NCBI RefSeq assembly: GCF_001593385.1
Contig: NZ_LUVZ01000023.1
Coordinates: 1 to 64,000 of the forward strand
Source of the DNA: Chryseobacterium cucumeris
GTDB lineage: Bacteria > Bacteroidota > Bacteroidia > Flavobacteriales > Weeksellaceae
Reading direction: 5' to 3'
Length of the DNA: 64,000 nt
A model generated the notes under the pieces. That model did no database searches, was not told the origin of the DNA, and saw nothing but the letters and a program-made list of their open reading frames with translations. Positions 1 to 9,528 of the stretch are shown one piece after another (position 1 is the first letter of the stretch; each line of letters opens with the position of its first letter). Made by a program: the position numbers and the translations under genes.

Positions 1-49
1 CAAGTGCATATGAAAAATAACGTAAAATTAAAAACATACAAAAAACAAA

Positions 50-78
50 ATCAGAATAGGAAAATTCCTACTCTGATT
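50..78. other. Hairpin in the leading 246-bp non-coding stretch
   Basis: The first 246 bases contain no convincing gene. At 50-78 an inverted repeat (atcagaataggaa / ttcctactctgat, one G-U type mismatch) forms a 13-bp stem. It is flanked on the left by an A-rich run, so on the minus strand it would read as a hairpin followed by T residues. It could end a gene outside the window, or be bidirectional. Further right are two copies of actagtcaa (100-108 and 120-128) and a TATATTTG box at 83-90 that could serve as a distant promoter for the next gene. Confidence 0.4.
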
Positions 79-246
79 TAAGTATATTTGAAATATTAAA
101 CTAGTCAACCTTTTTCAGGACTAGTCAATATATCCCACCTGAAAATCATTAATCATTAATCAATTATCAATCATTACTAATTGCTCATTATTTATTTGTA
201 TGTCCGCCAATATTCCTATATTTACTCTTTAAACTTTATTATAAAT

Positions 247-933
247 ATGAAAAAGATCATCATTCCGTTTTTCTGCGCTGTACTTTTCTCAGTGCCTGCA
301 GCAGCTCAGAAAAAAGGGGCTGCATCTGCTAAAACAGAAGCCGTACAATCAAAACTTACACCTAAAGAGGTTATTGATAATTATTTCAAAGCGTTAGGTG
401 GAAAAGATAAACTGGACGCTGTAAAATCTACCATTACTGATAACACAGTGGCTGTACAGGGAATGGAAATCCAAATGACAACTAAGAAATTAGGAAATAA
501 ATTCAAATCTGTACAATCTTTCATGGGGAAAGAAATGGTACAGCTTTTTGATGGTGAAAAAGGATATTTTGATCAGATGGGAACCAAAACAGATATTCCT
601 GCTGACAAAATTGCTGAACTTAAAAAAGGAAAGCCAATGGATGCTTTAGCATTTGATGCTTCTAATTTCCAGGCTGTATCTACAGAAAAACTTGACGGAA
701 AAGATTATAATGTATTGTCTTCAGACAAAGGTAAATTCTATTTCGATGCCGGAACAGGACTTTTATATAAAACAGATGCCGGAGAAGGTAAAGCAACCAT
801 TAAAAGCTATATGGCGGTAGACGGAATACAGTTCCCTGCTGAAGTAGAAGCTGAAGGTGGAGGTCAGAAAATGACAATTAAAACCACAAAAGTGGTTATT
901 AACTCCGGAGTTTCGGATGCTGATTTTAAATAA
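247..933 (+). CDS. Secreted LolA-like outer-membrane lipoprotein-sorting protein
   Basis: A 228-aa protein starting at the ATG at 247. An in-frame upstream start at 181 would only add a 22-residue tail in front of a clear signal peptide. Residues 1-21 are a Sec signal (MKKIIIPFFCAVLFSVPAAAQ), and the mature part begins with a Lys/Ala-rich linker. The body (about residues 38-228) resembles the incomplete beta-barrel of LolA/LolB-type proteins that Bacteroidota encode in several copies: 'YFKALGGKDKLDAVKS', then alternating beta-strand stretches. Substrate unknown; a role in carrying lipid or lipoprotein in the periplasm is inferred from the fold only. It precedes two secreted M16 peptidases but is separated from them by its own terminator, so it is probably a single-gene unit. 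Confidence 0.6.
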   Translation: MKKIIIPFFCAVLFSVPAAAQKKGAASAKTEAVQSKLTPKEVIDNYFKALGGKDKLDAVKSTITDNTVAVQGMEIQMTTKKLGNKFKSVQSFMGKEMVQLFDGEKGYFDQMGTKTDIPADKIAELKKGKPMDALAFDASNFQAVSTEKLDGKDYNVLSSDKGKFYFDAGTGLLYKTDAGEGKATIKSYMAVDGIQFPAEVEAEGGGQKMTIKTTKVVINSGVSDADFK

Positions 934-955
934 TAAGATACTTTTTTAAGACACA

Positions 956-980
956 AAAACCGGGAATTCCCCGGTTTTTT
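956..980 (+). terminator. Intrinsic terminator after the LolA-like gene
   Basis: The arms aaaccggg and cccggttt enclose a short aatt loop and are followed by a T run, 22 bp after the stop codon. Confidence 0.85.
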
Positions 981-1086
981 AATATATAAATAATTTTAAC
1001 TCAAATTTAACTATAAAATTGATTTAATGATTTCTTCACCTTCTGAATAAATATTAGTTTTAAGCCGTAAATAAAATCAAATAACC

Positions 1087-3951
1087 ATGAAAAAAGTATT
1101 ATCTTCATTTGCAGTCATTTTCCTGATGTCTGCGAATGCCTTTGGACAGAATATTCCAGTGGATCCATCTGTACGAATTGGTACTCTTTCCAACGGAATG
1201 AAGTACTATATCAAAAAAAACACATTACCTGAGAAAAAAGTAGACTTCCGTCTGGCAATCAATGCCGGATCTATCCTTGAAGATGAGAATCAAAGAGGGT
1301 TGGCTCACTTTATGGAGCACATGAACTTCAATGGTACCAAAAATTTTCCGGATAATAAATTAGTAGACTTTCTACAGTCGATCGGAGTGAAATTCGGGCA
1401 GCACCTTAATGCCTATACAAGTTTTGACGAAACGGTTTACATGCTTCCTGTGCCATTAGATAAACCAGGAAATCTGGATGCCGGACTGAAAGTAATGGAA
1501 GACTGGGCATTTAATGCAACACTTTCCGATGAGCAGATCAATAAAGAAAGAGGAGTGGTGTTGGAAGAGCTGAGACTGGGTCTTGGAGCTGATAAAAGGA
1601 TGATGGATAAATACCTTCCAAAACTTTTATATAAATCTCAGTATGCAGACAGACTGCCAATTGGTAAAAAAGAAGTTTTGGAAAACTTCAAACCAGATGT
1701 TATCCGAAAATTCCACCAGGACTGGTACAGACCGGATCTGATGGCAATCATTGTGGTAGGAGACATCAATGTGGACGAAATTGAAAAGAAGATCAAGGAT
1801 AACTTCAGCAAATATAAAAACCCTTCAAAACCAAGAGAAAGAAAATCTTTTGATCTTCCGAATCATAAAGAAACTCTGGTAGCTATTGAAACAGATCCTG
1901 ATGCTACCAATTCTATGGTACAGTTTATCATGAAAGATGCTGATGCCTATAAACCTGATGTAACGGTAGAACAGTACAACCAAAGTCTTGTAGAAAATCT
2001 TTCAACGACAATGTTAAATAACAGATTGAGAGAGCTGATTAACTCTACAAACCCACCTTTCACTTTCGGATCAGTATACCACGGAGGAACTTATGCAAGA
2101 AGCAAAGAAGCGTTCCAGGGATTTGCTATGGTGAAAGAGGGAAATCAGCTGAATGCGTTGAAAGTTTTATTGGAAGAGGTTGAAAGAGCAAAAAGATTTG
2201 GATTTACACAATCTGAGCTGGACAGAGCAAAATCTCAGGTGCTTTCCAATATTGAAAGATCTTATAACAACAAAGACAAAACAGAAAGTGAGATTCTGAT
2301 AGACGAGTATGTAAGAAACTTCCTGGAGCAGGAACCAATTCCTGGAATTGCTTGGGAATATGAAGATACGAAAGCTTTCTTACCATCCGTTACGCTTGCA
2401 CAAACCAATGAAATCATCAAGAAAATGGTGAAAGATGACAGCAGGGTAATTATTGTTACAGGACCTAAAAAAGATAATGTAACCATGCCTACAGAAGCAA
2501 TGGTACTGAATACATTTGATGCTGTGAAAATGGCAGATCTTAAGCCTTATGAAGAAAAAGCAACCATCAAGAACCTGGTGAAGCCTTTCAAATCTGAAGG
2601 AAAAATTGCTAAAACGGAAACAGATGCCAAGTTGGGAACAACAACGTGGACTTTAAGCAACGGAGCGAAAGTTACTTTCAAAAAAACAGATTTTAAAGAC
2701 GATGAAATCGTATTTACAGCAAGAAGCTTAGGAGGAAGTTCTCTTATCCCAGATGCTGATTACAATAAAACCCAGTTTGCCTTCGCAGCATTAACAGAAG
2801 CTGGGGTAGGAGGATTCTCTAAAGCAGACCTTACCAATTATCTTGCCGGTAAACAGGTGAACGTAAATCCTATGGTAACTTCTCTTTTTGAAGGCGTTTC
2901 CGGAAGAACCACACAAAAGGATTTAGGAACTGCTATGGAGCTTATGTATGCTTATTTTACAAGCTTAAATTATAATCCTGCTTCCTTTAATGCTTATAAA
3001 GAAAAGCAATCCGCAATGTTGAATAACCTGTTGTCTAATCCTCAGGCTTATTTCTCTAATGAGCATGCAAAATTCATGAACCAGAAGAACCCTAGATTTA
3101 TCGGGGTATTCCCAATGGAGAAAGACTGGGCCAATACAGACTATAAAAAAGCTTACGATATTTATAAAGATAAATTTGCCAATGCCGGAAACTTCCAGTT
3201 CTATTTTGTAGGAAACATAGACGAAGCCAAATTTAAAGATGAAGTTCTGCAATATATTGCAAGTCTGCCATCGTCAGGAAAAACAACAATGTATAAAGAT
3301 ACAGGGTACAGAACGATGACCGGTGATTACAACAAAGTGTATAAAAAAGGAAAAGACCCTAAGAGTATGGTGTCTATCTCTTACAGCGGAGAGGCTCCTT
3401 ACAATGAAAAAGAAGCTTTAGCATTATCAGCGCTTGGAGAAGTGGCTACTATTAAAGTTATCGAAAAGCTAAGAGAAGATGAAAGTGGTATCTATGGAGG
3501 TGGCGCCCGAGGAGGAATGAATAAAATACCGTACGGAACGTATAGTTTCGGTATTAATTTCCCTTGTGGTCCTGAAAATGCAGAGAAGCTGACTAAAAGT
3601 GCTATTGCAGAGCTTCAGAAGCTTATAGATAATGGCCCTGAACAAAAAGACCTTGATAAATACAAAGAAGGTGAATATAATGACAACAAAACAGAACTGA
3701 AAGATAATATGTTCTGGATGAATGCCATTGCTAAGAACCAGCTAGACGGAAGTGACAAGTATGATATCTTAAATTATCAGGATAAAGTAAAAGCACTTAC
3801 GGTAAAAGATCTTCAGAATGTAGCTAAAAAATATCTTACAAAAGGAAGAATTGTAGCAACGCTAATGCCGGAAGATGGTTGGGAAAAAGCCAAAAAAGAA
3901 GAACCTAAAAAAGCAGAAACTGTAACTGTAAAAGCAGGCGCTGCTAATTAA
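1087..3951 (+). CDS. Secreted M16 family zinc metallopeptidase (first tandem copy)
   Basis: A 954-aa pitrilysin/insulinase-family protein. A signal peptide covers about residues 1-21 (ends NAFGQ). The inverted zinc motif HxxEH is intact as H74-F-M-E77-H78 within RGLAHFMEHMNFNG. The expected downstream glutamates lie in NKERGVVLEELR (E154 and E161; E161 is the likely third zinc ligand by analogy with pitrilysin). The length fits two M16 units of about 470 aa: an active N-terminal half and a C-terminal half that closes the chamber and lacks HxxEH. It should be a periplasmic peptidase degrading unfolded peptides. The Lys/Glu/Ala-rich C-terminal tail is low complexity. The following gene at 4251 is a close paralogue, so this is a tandem duplication. 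Confidence 0.92.
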   Translation: MKKVLSSFAVIFLMSANAFGQNIPVDPSVRIGTLSNGMKYYIKKNTLPEKKVDFRLAINAGSILEDENQRGLAHFMEHMNFNGTKNFPDNKLVDFLQSIGVKFGQHLNAYTSFDETVYMLPVPLDKPGNLDAGLKVMEDWAFNATLSDEQINKERGVVLEELRLGLGADKRMMDKYLPKLLYKSQYADRLPIGKKEVLENFKPDVIRKFHQDWYRPDLMAIIVVGDINVDEIEKKIKDNFSKYKNPSKPRERKSFDLPNHKETLVAIETDPDATNSMVQFIMKDADAYKPDVTVEQYNQSLVENLSTTMLNNRLRELINSTNPPFTFGSVYHGGTYARSKEAFQGFAMVKEGNQLNALKVLLEEVERAKRFGFTQSELDRAKSQVLSNIERSYNNKDKTESEILIDEYVRNFLEQEPIPGIAWEYEDTKAFLPSVTLAQTNEIIKKMVKDDSRVIIVTGPKKDNVTMPTEAMVLNTFDAVKMADLKPYEEKATIKNLVKPFKSEGKIAKTETDAKLGTTTWTLSNGAKVTFKKTDFKDDEIVFTARSLGGSSLIPDADYNKTQFAFAALTEAGVGGFSKADLTNYLAGKQVNVNPMVTSLFEGVSGRTTQKDLGTAMELMYAYFTSLNYNPASFNAYKEKQSAMLNNLLSNPQAYFSNEHAKFMNQKNPRFIGVFPMEKDWANTDYKKAYDIYKDKFANAGNFQFYFVGNIDEAKFKDEVLQYIASLPSSGKTTMYKDTGYRTMTGDYNKVYKKGKDPKSMVSISYSGEAPYNEKEALALSALGEVATIKVIEKLREDESGIYGGGARGGMNKIPYGTYSFGINFPCGPENAEKLTKSAIAELQKLIDNGPEQKDLDKYKEGEYNDNKTELKDNMFWMNAIAKNQLDGSDKYDILNYQDKVKALTVKDLQNVAKKYLTKGRIVATLMPEDGWEKAKKEEPKKAETVTVKAGAAN

Positions 3952-3972
3952 TATTTTTAATTAAAATAAGAG

Positions 3973-4000
3973 AACCGTTGTACATTACAACGGTTTTTTT
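3973..4000 (+). terminator. Intrinsic terminator between the two M16 genes
   Basis: The stem aaccgttgta / tacaacggtt followed by seven T residues, 22 bp after the first peptidase stop. It means the second copy needs its own promoter. Confidence 0.85.
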
Positions 4001-4223
4001 GTTTGAAAAAGGACAATATAATAGTAGATTAACCATGATTTATGAGTAGATGAAGAAAATGATATTATTTTTAATTAGTCTATTTTAATTAATTTATGAA
4101 TGTTTTTAATTAAAAATCATTTTAAGCAATATAAAAGAAACAATTTATTTTCATTTTGTAATATTTAATTTTTTTAACTTCAATTTAACCCTGTGGTAAA
4201 AGGCTGATTGCATAGAGAATCGA

Positions 4224-4231
4224 TATTTTTG
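4224..4231 (+). promoter_or_regulatory. Candidate -7 box (TATTTTTG) for the second M16 gene
   Basis: This matches the Bacteroidota -7 consensus TAnnTTTG, 19 nt before the ATG at 4251. I see no clear -33 TTG at the usual distance. Confidence 0.45.
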
Positions 4232-4250
4232 AGGGTCAAAAATAATGTAG

Positions 4251-7094
4251 ATGAAAAAAATATTATCTTCGTTTTCAGCCATCTTCCTGATGTCTCTAAA
4301 TGTCTGTGGACAAAACATCCCTGTGGATCCGTCCTTAAGAATCGGTACTCTTTCCAACGGGATGAAGTATTACATCAAAAAAAATGTTTTACCTGAGAAA
4401 AAAGTAGAATTCCGTCTGGCAATCAATGCAGGATCTATTCTTGAAGACGAAAATCAAAGAGGACTGGCTCACTTTATGGAGCACATGAACTTCAACGGAA
4501 CTAAAAATTTTCCGGATAATAAATTAGTCGACTTTTTACAATCTATCGGAGTAAAATTCGGACAGCACCTTAATGCTTATACCGGTTTTGACGAAACAGT
4601 TTATATGCTTCCAGTCCCATTAGATAAACCGGGAAATCTGGATGCCGGACTGAAAGTAATGGAAGACTGGGCATTTAATACAACACTTTCTGATGAGCAG
4701 ATCAATAAAGAAAGAGGAGTCGTATTGGAAGAACTAAGGTTAGGTCTTGGACCTGATAAGAGAATGATGGATAAATATCTTCCTAAGCTTTTATATAAAT
4801 CTCAGTATGCAGAAAGACTACCAATCGGTAAAAAAGAAGTACTGGAAAACTTCAAACCCGATCTTATCCGAAAATTCCACCAGGACTGGTACAGACCGAA
4901 TCTGATGGCAATTATTGTTGTTGGAGATATCAATGTAGATGAAATAGAGAAAAAGATTAAGAATAACTTCAGTCAATATAAAAATCCTTCAAAACCAAGA
5001 GAAAGAAAATCTTTTGATCTTCCGAACCATCAAGAAGCACTGGTAGCTATTGAAACAGATCCTGATGCAACAGGTTCAGGAGTGCAATTCATTATCAAAG
5101 ATTCCGAAGTGTACCAACCGGATATAACAGTTCAGCAGTATGATCAAAGTGTTACAGAAAGCCTTGTGAATATGATGCTCAACAGCAGATTGGCAGAGCT
5201 GGTTAACTCTGTAAATCCACCTTTTACTTATGGTTCTGTTTATCACGGAGGAACTTTTGCAAGAAGTAAAGAAGCATTTCAGGGATCAGCTGCTACAAAA
5301 GACGGTGATCAGCTGAATGGGCTAAAAGTTCTTTTGGAAGAAGTGGAAAGAGCCAAAAGATTTGGATTTACCCAATCTGAGCTGGACAGAGCAAAAGATC
5401 AGATGCTTTCTTCTTATGAATGGGCTTACAACAACAAAGATAAAAACCAAAGTGGTGAGCTTATCGATGGTTATGTGAACAATTTCCTGAGACAGGAGCC
5501 AATACCTGGAATTACCTGGGGATATGAACATATTAAAGAAGTCCTTCCGACCATAGCACTGGAACAGACCAATAGAATTATCAAAAAGCTGGTAAAAGAT
5601 GATAGCAGGGTTATAGTTATCACTGGTCCAAAAAAGGATAATATTACAATGCCAACAGAAGGGATGGTTCTGAAAACATTTGATGCCGTAAAAATGGCTG
5701 ATCTTAAACCTTATGAAGAAAAAACGAAAACCGGAAGTTTAATAAAGCCTTTTAAATCTGAAGGAAAAATTACTAAAACAGAAGCAGATGCTAAATTAGG
5801 AACTACCACATGGACTTTGAGCAACGGTGCTAAGGTCACTTTCAAGAAAACAGACTTTAAAGATGATGAAATTGTTTTTGCAGCAATAGGCCTGGGTGGA
5901 GTGTCTGTCATTCCCGATACTGATTACAATAAAACAAAATACGCATTTGATGCTTTGCTTGAAGCTGGACTAGCCGGGCTTTCCAAAACAGATCTTGCAC
6001 ACTATCTCGCAGGGAAACAGGTGAGTGCAAGCGCTTATGTGGGTGGCCTTACAGAAGGTGTTTCCGGAACAAGCTCGAAAAAGGATCTGAAGGCCGCGAT
6101 GGAGTTAATCTATGCTTGTTTTACAGATTTAAACTATAACTCCGAATCATTCAACGCCTACAAAACAAAAAAATCTGCAATGCTGGCGAATGTAGATTCG
6201 GATCCGGGATATTATTTTTCTAATGAATATTCCAAATTTATCAATCAGAAAAACCCAAGGTTCACCGGCCTCGAACCTACGGAAAAAGATTGGGCAAATA
6301 CAGATTATAAGAAAGCTTACGATATCTACAAACAAAAATTTGCTAATGCAGGTAATTTCCATTTCTATTTTGTAGGAAATATAGATGAAGTACAGCTTAA
6401 AAATGAAGTCCTGCAATATATTGCTTCACTTCCTGCAAGTGGAAAATCATCTACATTTAAAGATACAGGCTACAGACCGGTGAAAGGAGAATATACTAAG
6501 GTTTATAAAAAAGGAAAAGAACCGAAGAGCCTTGTAACAATTTCTTACAGTGGAGAAGCTCCTTACAATGAGAAAGAAGCGATGGCACTTTCGGCTCTTG
6601 GAGAAGTAGCTACCATTAAAGTTCTTGAAAAACTAAGAGAAGATGAAAGTGGTATTTATGGAGGAGGTGCAAGTGGAAGCTTCAGTAAAATACCATACAG
6701 TGCGTATGATTTTAGTGTTAATTTCCCCTGTGGCCCTGAAAATGTAGAAAAGCTTACCAAAAGTGCCATGGCAGAATTACAAAAATTGATAGATAAAGGA
6801 CCAGAGCAAAAGGATCTTGATAAATACAAAGAAGGAGAATACAACGAATATAAAACAAGTCTTAAAGACAATGGATTCTGGCTGCAGGGTATCGCCCAGA
6901 ATCAATTAGACGGAAGTGACAAATATGATATCTTAAATTATCAGGATAAAGTAAAAGCACTTACAGTAAAAGATCTTCAGGATGTTGCCAGAAAATACCT
7001 TACGAAAGAAAAAAATATAGCAACGTTAATGCCGGAAGATGGTTGGGAAAAGGCTAGAAAAGGGGAAGTTAAAAAAGCAGAAACCTCCAATTAA
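4251..7094 (+). CDS. Secreted M16 family zinc metallopeptidase (second tandem copy)
   Basis: A 947-aa paralogue of the gene at 1087 and aligned to it along its whole length. H74-F-M-E77-H78 and the NKERGVVLEELR segment are conserved, so it should be active. The first 250 or so residues and the last 150 are nearly the same in both copies. Differences cluster around residues 270-300 and in the C-terminal half (for example 590-660), which could alter substrate choice. The signal peptide differs at its end (NVCGQ, with Cys19); this does not fit a normal lipobox, so I treat it as an ordinary Sec signal. The C-terminal tail is shorter than in copy 1. Confidence 0.92.
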   Translation: MKKILSSFSAIFLMSLNVCGQNIPVDPSLRIGTLSNGMKYYIKKNVLPEKKVEFRLAINAGSILEDENQRGLAHFMEHMNFNGTKNFPDNKLVDFLQSIGVKFGQHLNAYTGFDETVYMLPVPLDKPGNLDAGLKVMEDWAFNTTLSDEQINKERGVVLEELRLGLGPDKRMMDKYLPKLLYKSQYAERLPIGKKEVLENFKPDLIRKFHQDWYRPNLMAIIVVGDINVDEIEKKIKNNFSQYKNPSKPRERKSFDLPNHQEALVAIETDPDATGSGVQFIIKDSEVYQPDITVQQYDQSVTESLVNMMLNSRLAELVNSVNPPFTYGSVYHGGTFARSKEAFQGSAATKDGDQLNGLKVLLEEVERAKRFGFTQSELDRAKDQMLSSYEWAYNNKDKNQSGELIDGYVNNFLRQEPIPGITWGYEHIKEVLPTIALEQTNRIIKKLVKDDSRVIVITGPKKDNITMPTEGMVLKTFDAVKMADLKPYEEKTKTGSLIKPFKSEGKITKTEADAKLGTTTWTLSNGAKVTFKKTDFKDDEIVFAAIGLGGVSVIPDTDYNKTKYAFDALLEAGLAGLSKTDLAHYLAGKQVSASAYVGGLTEGVSGTSSKKDLKAAMELIYACFTDLNYNSESFNAYKTKKSAMLANVDSDPGYYFSNEYSKFINQKNPRFTGLEPTEKDWANTDYKKAYDIYKQKFANAGNFHFYFVGNIDEVQLKNEVLQYIASLPASGKSSTFKDTGYRPVKGEYTKVYKKGKEPKSLVTISYSGEAPYNEKEAMALSALGEVATIKVLEKLREDESGIYGGGASGSFSKIPYSAYDFSVNFPCGPENVEKLTKSAMAELQKLIDKGPEQKDLDKYKEGEYNEYKTSLKDNGFWLQGIAQNQLDGSDKYDILNYQDKVKALTVKDLQDVARKYLTKEKNIATLMPEDGWEKARKGEVKKAETSN

Positions 7095-7122
7095 CCTATT
7101 TTTTATAAGCTTTAATAAATAA

Positions 7123-7150
7123 GAAAACCGCAGGTCTCTCTGCGGTTTTT
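7123..7150 (+). terminator. Intrinsic terminator after the second M16 gene
   Basis: The stem aaaaccgcag / ctgcggtttt around a short tctc loop, with a T-rich end. It lies between convergent genes. Confidence 0.8.
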
Positions 7151-7175
7151 ATTATTTCATTCAAATACATATCGG

Positions 7176-7760
7176 TTAAGAACCATATTCTTTTTTCCAT
7201 TCTTCAGCAGCTTCGCTCAGAACGGTGTAAAATTCTTCACCATACTTTCTCGTCAGTGGAGTTTTTAAAAACTTATAAACAGGCACCTGAAGCTCTTTTC
7301 CAAGGGTACAGGCATCACTGCATACATTCCACTCGTGATAATTCAATGCGGTAAATGCCGAATATTCCGTAACACGGATTGGGTAAAGGTGGCAGGATAT
7401 AGGTTTCTGCCAGTCCACGGCACCATCTTCGTACGCTTTTTCAATACCACATTTCGTAATTCCTTTTTCATCGAACGTTACATAAGCACATTCGCGGTTC
7501 TCCACCATTGGAGTAACATACATTCCGTCGTGCGGATCAGTAGTCCATGTTCCCTGTTCTTCAAGGGCTTTAATTCCTTCCTGAGTAAGATAAGGTTTTA
7601 TTTTGTCAAAAATACTGTCCAATATCTCAAGCTCGTTTTTATCCAACGGAGCTCCCACATCTCCTTCCACACAACATGCACCTTTACATTTTGTAAGGTT
7701 GCAAACAAATTCTTCGGAAAAAATTTCCTCTGAAATCAATTTATCGTCTATCTGAATCAT
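7176..7760 (-). CDS. DUF3109 family cysteine-rich protein
   Basis: A 194-aa cytosolic protein with nine cysteines: C20, C25, C29, C30, C91, C104, C123, C147 and C151. The signature CNLTKCKGACC near the N terminus and KPISCHLYPIRV around residue 123 are the hallmarks of DUF3109, a Bacteroidota-wide relative of the YkgJ metal-chelating family. It probably binds a metal or Fe-S centre, but its function is not known. It follows the DUF6427-like membrane gene by 6 bp on the same strand, so the two are probably co-transcribed. Confidence 0.85.
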   Translation of the reverse strand: MIQIDDKLISEEIFSEEFVCNLTKCKGACCVEGDVGAPLDKNELEILDSIFDKIKPYLTQEGIKALEEQGTWTTDPHDGMYVTPMVENRECAYVTFDEKGITKCGIEKAYEDGAVDWQKPISCHLYPIRVTEYSAFTALNYHEWNVCSDACTLGKELQVPVYKFLKTPLTRKYGEEFYTVLSEAAEEWKKEYGS

Positions 7761-7766
7761 AATTTT

Positions 7767-8672
7767 CTAAAATAAATCAAAAACTGTACCTGCTTTAAAG
7801 GTCAGTAAACTAATAATAATAACCCATACACTGGCTTCACGCATCCAGTATTTAGGTAAAAATCTCATCATTCTGCTCAGAATAATACTTGAGGGAAATG
7901 CCAGAAGAAGCAGATATTCATAGCTTTTATTCATGTATAAAATGATGGAAACAAGCTGTGCCACAGAAAAAACCAATAGGAAAGTGTATTTATACCTGCT
8001 TATCGGACTTTTCTTGTTATAATTTTTAAAATGGTCATATACCGCATAAATAAGCATCAGAACCACAGGTATCAGTGGCAGAAGTTCTGTGTAATCTGTT
8101 ACCGGTTTCATTCTTCCAAACGGAAAATAATCAATATTCCATGATGTGAACTGAACAAAATACATGACAGAAAAATAGCTGAATGTAATCAAAACAATTC
8201 CCAATAGAAACCTGAAAAGGTTCAGGGTGATTTTGGCAGAAGTTGCAATCACGTGGATGATAACAAAAACAGCCATCGGCCATGTTGTAGGGAGAAAAAT
8301 AAAGTTCAGGGCTACAATAGATCCCACCAATACATAAGACTTCTTCCTGATATCTTCATCTGCACTGGTCAGTAGCAGGATAAGAAAGGAATTGGTAAGC
8401 AGAGAAACCGCAATTCCTATATCCAGATTTCCGGGATACAGCCCGAAAATAAAAAAGGTGTATAAAAATAAGGGCAGATGGGTCTGATAATTAAGGGCAA
8501 CACTGTGAAAACAAAAATATCCCAAAGCAATTCCCAGAAAAGTTATTCCGGCAACTATGGCTTCGTAAGTATTGAAATTCAGTATGTTAAATATTATGAC
8601 TACTAAAAGAAGAAAACCAATATAAACAGGAATTGAAAAAATATTGCTTTCTTTTGAAAGTAATTTAAACAT
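7767..8672 (-). CDS. Polytopic membrane protein, DUF6427-like
   Basis: A 301-aa, very hydrophobic protein with roughly eight to nine predicted membrane helices and short loops. I see no catalytic motif. Its N terminus (MFKLLSKESNIFSIPVYIG) and its pairing with a divergent small membrane protein fit what I recall of the flavobacterial DUF6427/DUF6341 neighbourhood; that assignment is from memory. Function unknown. It is transcribed divergently from the gene at 8715, with a shared promoter region, and reads into the DUF3109 gene. Confidence 0.6.
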   Translation of the reverse strand: MFKLLSKESNIFSIPVYIGFLLLVVIIFNILNFNTYEAIVAGITFLGIALGYFCFHSVALNYQTHLPLFLYTFFIFGLYPGNLDIGIAVSLLTNSFLILLLTSADEDIRKKSYVLVGSIVALNFIFLPTTWPMAVFVIIHVIATSAKITLNLFRFLLGIVLITFSYFSVMYFVQFTSWNIDYFPFGRMKPVTDYTELLPLIPVVLMLIYAVYDHFKNYNKKSPISRYKYTFLLVFSVAQLVSIILYMNKSYEYLLLLAFPSSIILSRMMRFLPKYWMREASVWVIIISLLTFKAGTVFDLF

Positions 8673-8678
8673 TTTTTA

Positions 8679-8696
8679 TAAATTTGTACAAAGTTA
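8679..8696. promoter_or_regulatory. Back-to-back promoters for the DUF6427-like and 77-aa genes
   Basis: Plus strand: TAAATTTG at 8679-8686, 28 nt before the ATG at 8715. Minus strand: TAACTTTG (plus-strand caaagtta at 8689-8696), 16 nt before the ATG at 8672. Two -7 boxes facing away from each other within 18 bp imply that the two membrane-protein genes are co-regulated or compete for polymerase. Confidence 0.6.
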
Positions 8697-8714
8697 ATTT
8701 AAAAAAGGAAAATA

Positions 8715-8948
8715 ATGACGTCTTTCTTTCTATTCTTAAGCAAAGTTTTCAAATGGTCTTTCGGTTTCTTTGATGCTTTCGGTAATGTTTTAAACTGGAT
8801 TCTATTTATAGTTTGCTGTGTACTATTCACTTATTGGTGCTATGTACTGGTGGTTACACTAGGTGGCGATAAAGATAAAGACTATTATTCTCCAACGGAA
8901 GGTAAGCACCCTTACTACGATCCGAATATCTACAAAAAAGAAGGTTAA
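8715..8948 (+). CDS. Small membrane protein, DUF6341-like
   Basis: A 77-aa protein with a central hydrophobic helix (about residues 26-50, WILFIVCCVLFTYWCYVLVV) and a charged, Tyr-rich C-terminal tail (DKDKDYYSPTEGKHPYYD). The start is well supported by the purine-rich aaaaaaggaaaataatg. It is divergent from a DUF6427-like gene, a pairing I recall from other flavobacteria. No known function; it could be an accessory subunit of the neighbouring membrane protein. Confidence 0.65.
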   Translation: MTSFFLFLSKVFKWSFGFFDAFGNVLNWILFIVCCVLFTYWCYVLVVTLGGDKDKDYYSPTEGKHPYYDPNIYKKEG

Positions 8949-8965
8949 TTAATTGGTTATATAGT

Positions 8966-9004
8966 AAAAAACCGATCAAACATTATGATTTGATCGGTTT
9001 TTTT
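8966..9004 (+). terminator. Intrinsic terminator after the small membrane protein gene
   Basis: The stem aaaccgatcaaa / tttgatcggttt followed by T residues. An A run on the left would also let it end the convergent uspA-like gene at 9032 on the minus strand. Confidence 0.85.
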
Positions 9005-9031
9005 ATTACTAACGATTAAAATTTCTTTTGC

Positions 9032-9469
9032 TTAGTCGTGAATAGGAAGTACCAGCACAGGAATACTTGAACTTTTTGTAATCCCTTTTGTTAAGCTTCC
9101 CACGAATACATCATAGATTCCGCTTCTGCCATGTGATCCCATCACAATATAATCTGCATTTTTTGCCTTTGCATGTTCCAGAATAATATCTTTGGCAAGT
9201 CCCTGTTTTAAAAGGTGCTCACAATCGATATCATGACTGATGATTCTTTGCTCAATTTTATTAAGCTGCACCAGCTCTTCTCTGATTTCATTGGCTTCCA
9301 CTTCAGGAAAATATTGAAATCCCATATCACCAATGGCAAAGCCGATATCTGATGGCGCTACGTGGATCAGGTAAATTCTGCCGTTAAGCTGTTTTGCAAA
9401 TTTTATGGCACCGTCTACCAATTGGTCTGTCTTGTCCCCAAAATCTACGGGTAATACAATATTTATCAT
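9032..9469 (-). CDS. Universal stress protein (UspA family)
   Basis: A 145-aa single-domain Usp. The N-terminal beta strand MINIVLPVDF is followed by the alpha/beta fold. The ATP-binding signature G-2x-G-9x-G(S/T) is present as G111-SH-G114 ... G124-S125 in MGSHGRSGIYDVFVGS, so this is probably the nucleotide-binding class of Usp. Cytosolic stress response is the family role; the specific trigger is unknown. A near-consensus TATCTTTA lies 5' of the gene (plus-strand taaagata at about 9490). Single gene, separated from the FAH gene by 59 bp. Confidence 0.9.
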   Translation of the reverse strand: MINIVLPVDFGDKTDQLVDGAIKFAKQLNGRIYLIHVAPSDIGFAIGDMGFQYFPEVEANEIREELVQLNKIEQRIISHDIDCEHLLKQGLAKDIILEHAKAKNADYIVMGSHGRSGIYDVFVGSLTKGITKSSSIPVLVLPIHD

Positions 9470-9528
9470 AACCTCTAATTTTGTTACCTAAAGATAGGAA
9501 AAATTTGTCAGACTTTGATGTTAAATAC

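Noticed and set aside
181..246. Start of the LolA-like gene at 181
   Set aside because: The added 22 residues are not conserved-looking and would bury the signal peptide; the ATG at 247 begins a perfect signal.
7335..7733. 132-codon open frame antisense to the DUF3109 gene
   Set aside because: No start context or similarity, and the DUF3109 cysteines on the other strand are clearly conserved.
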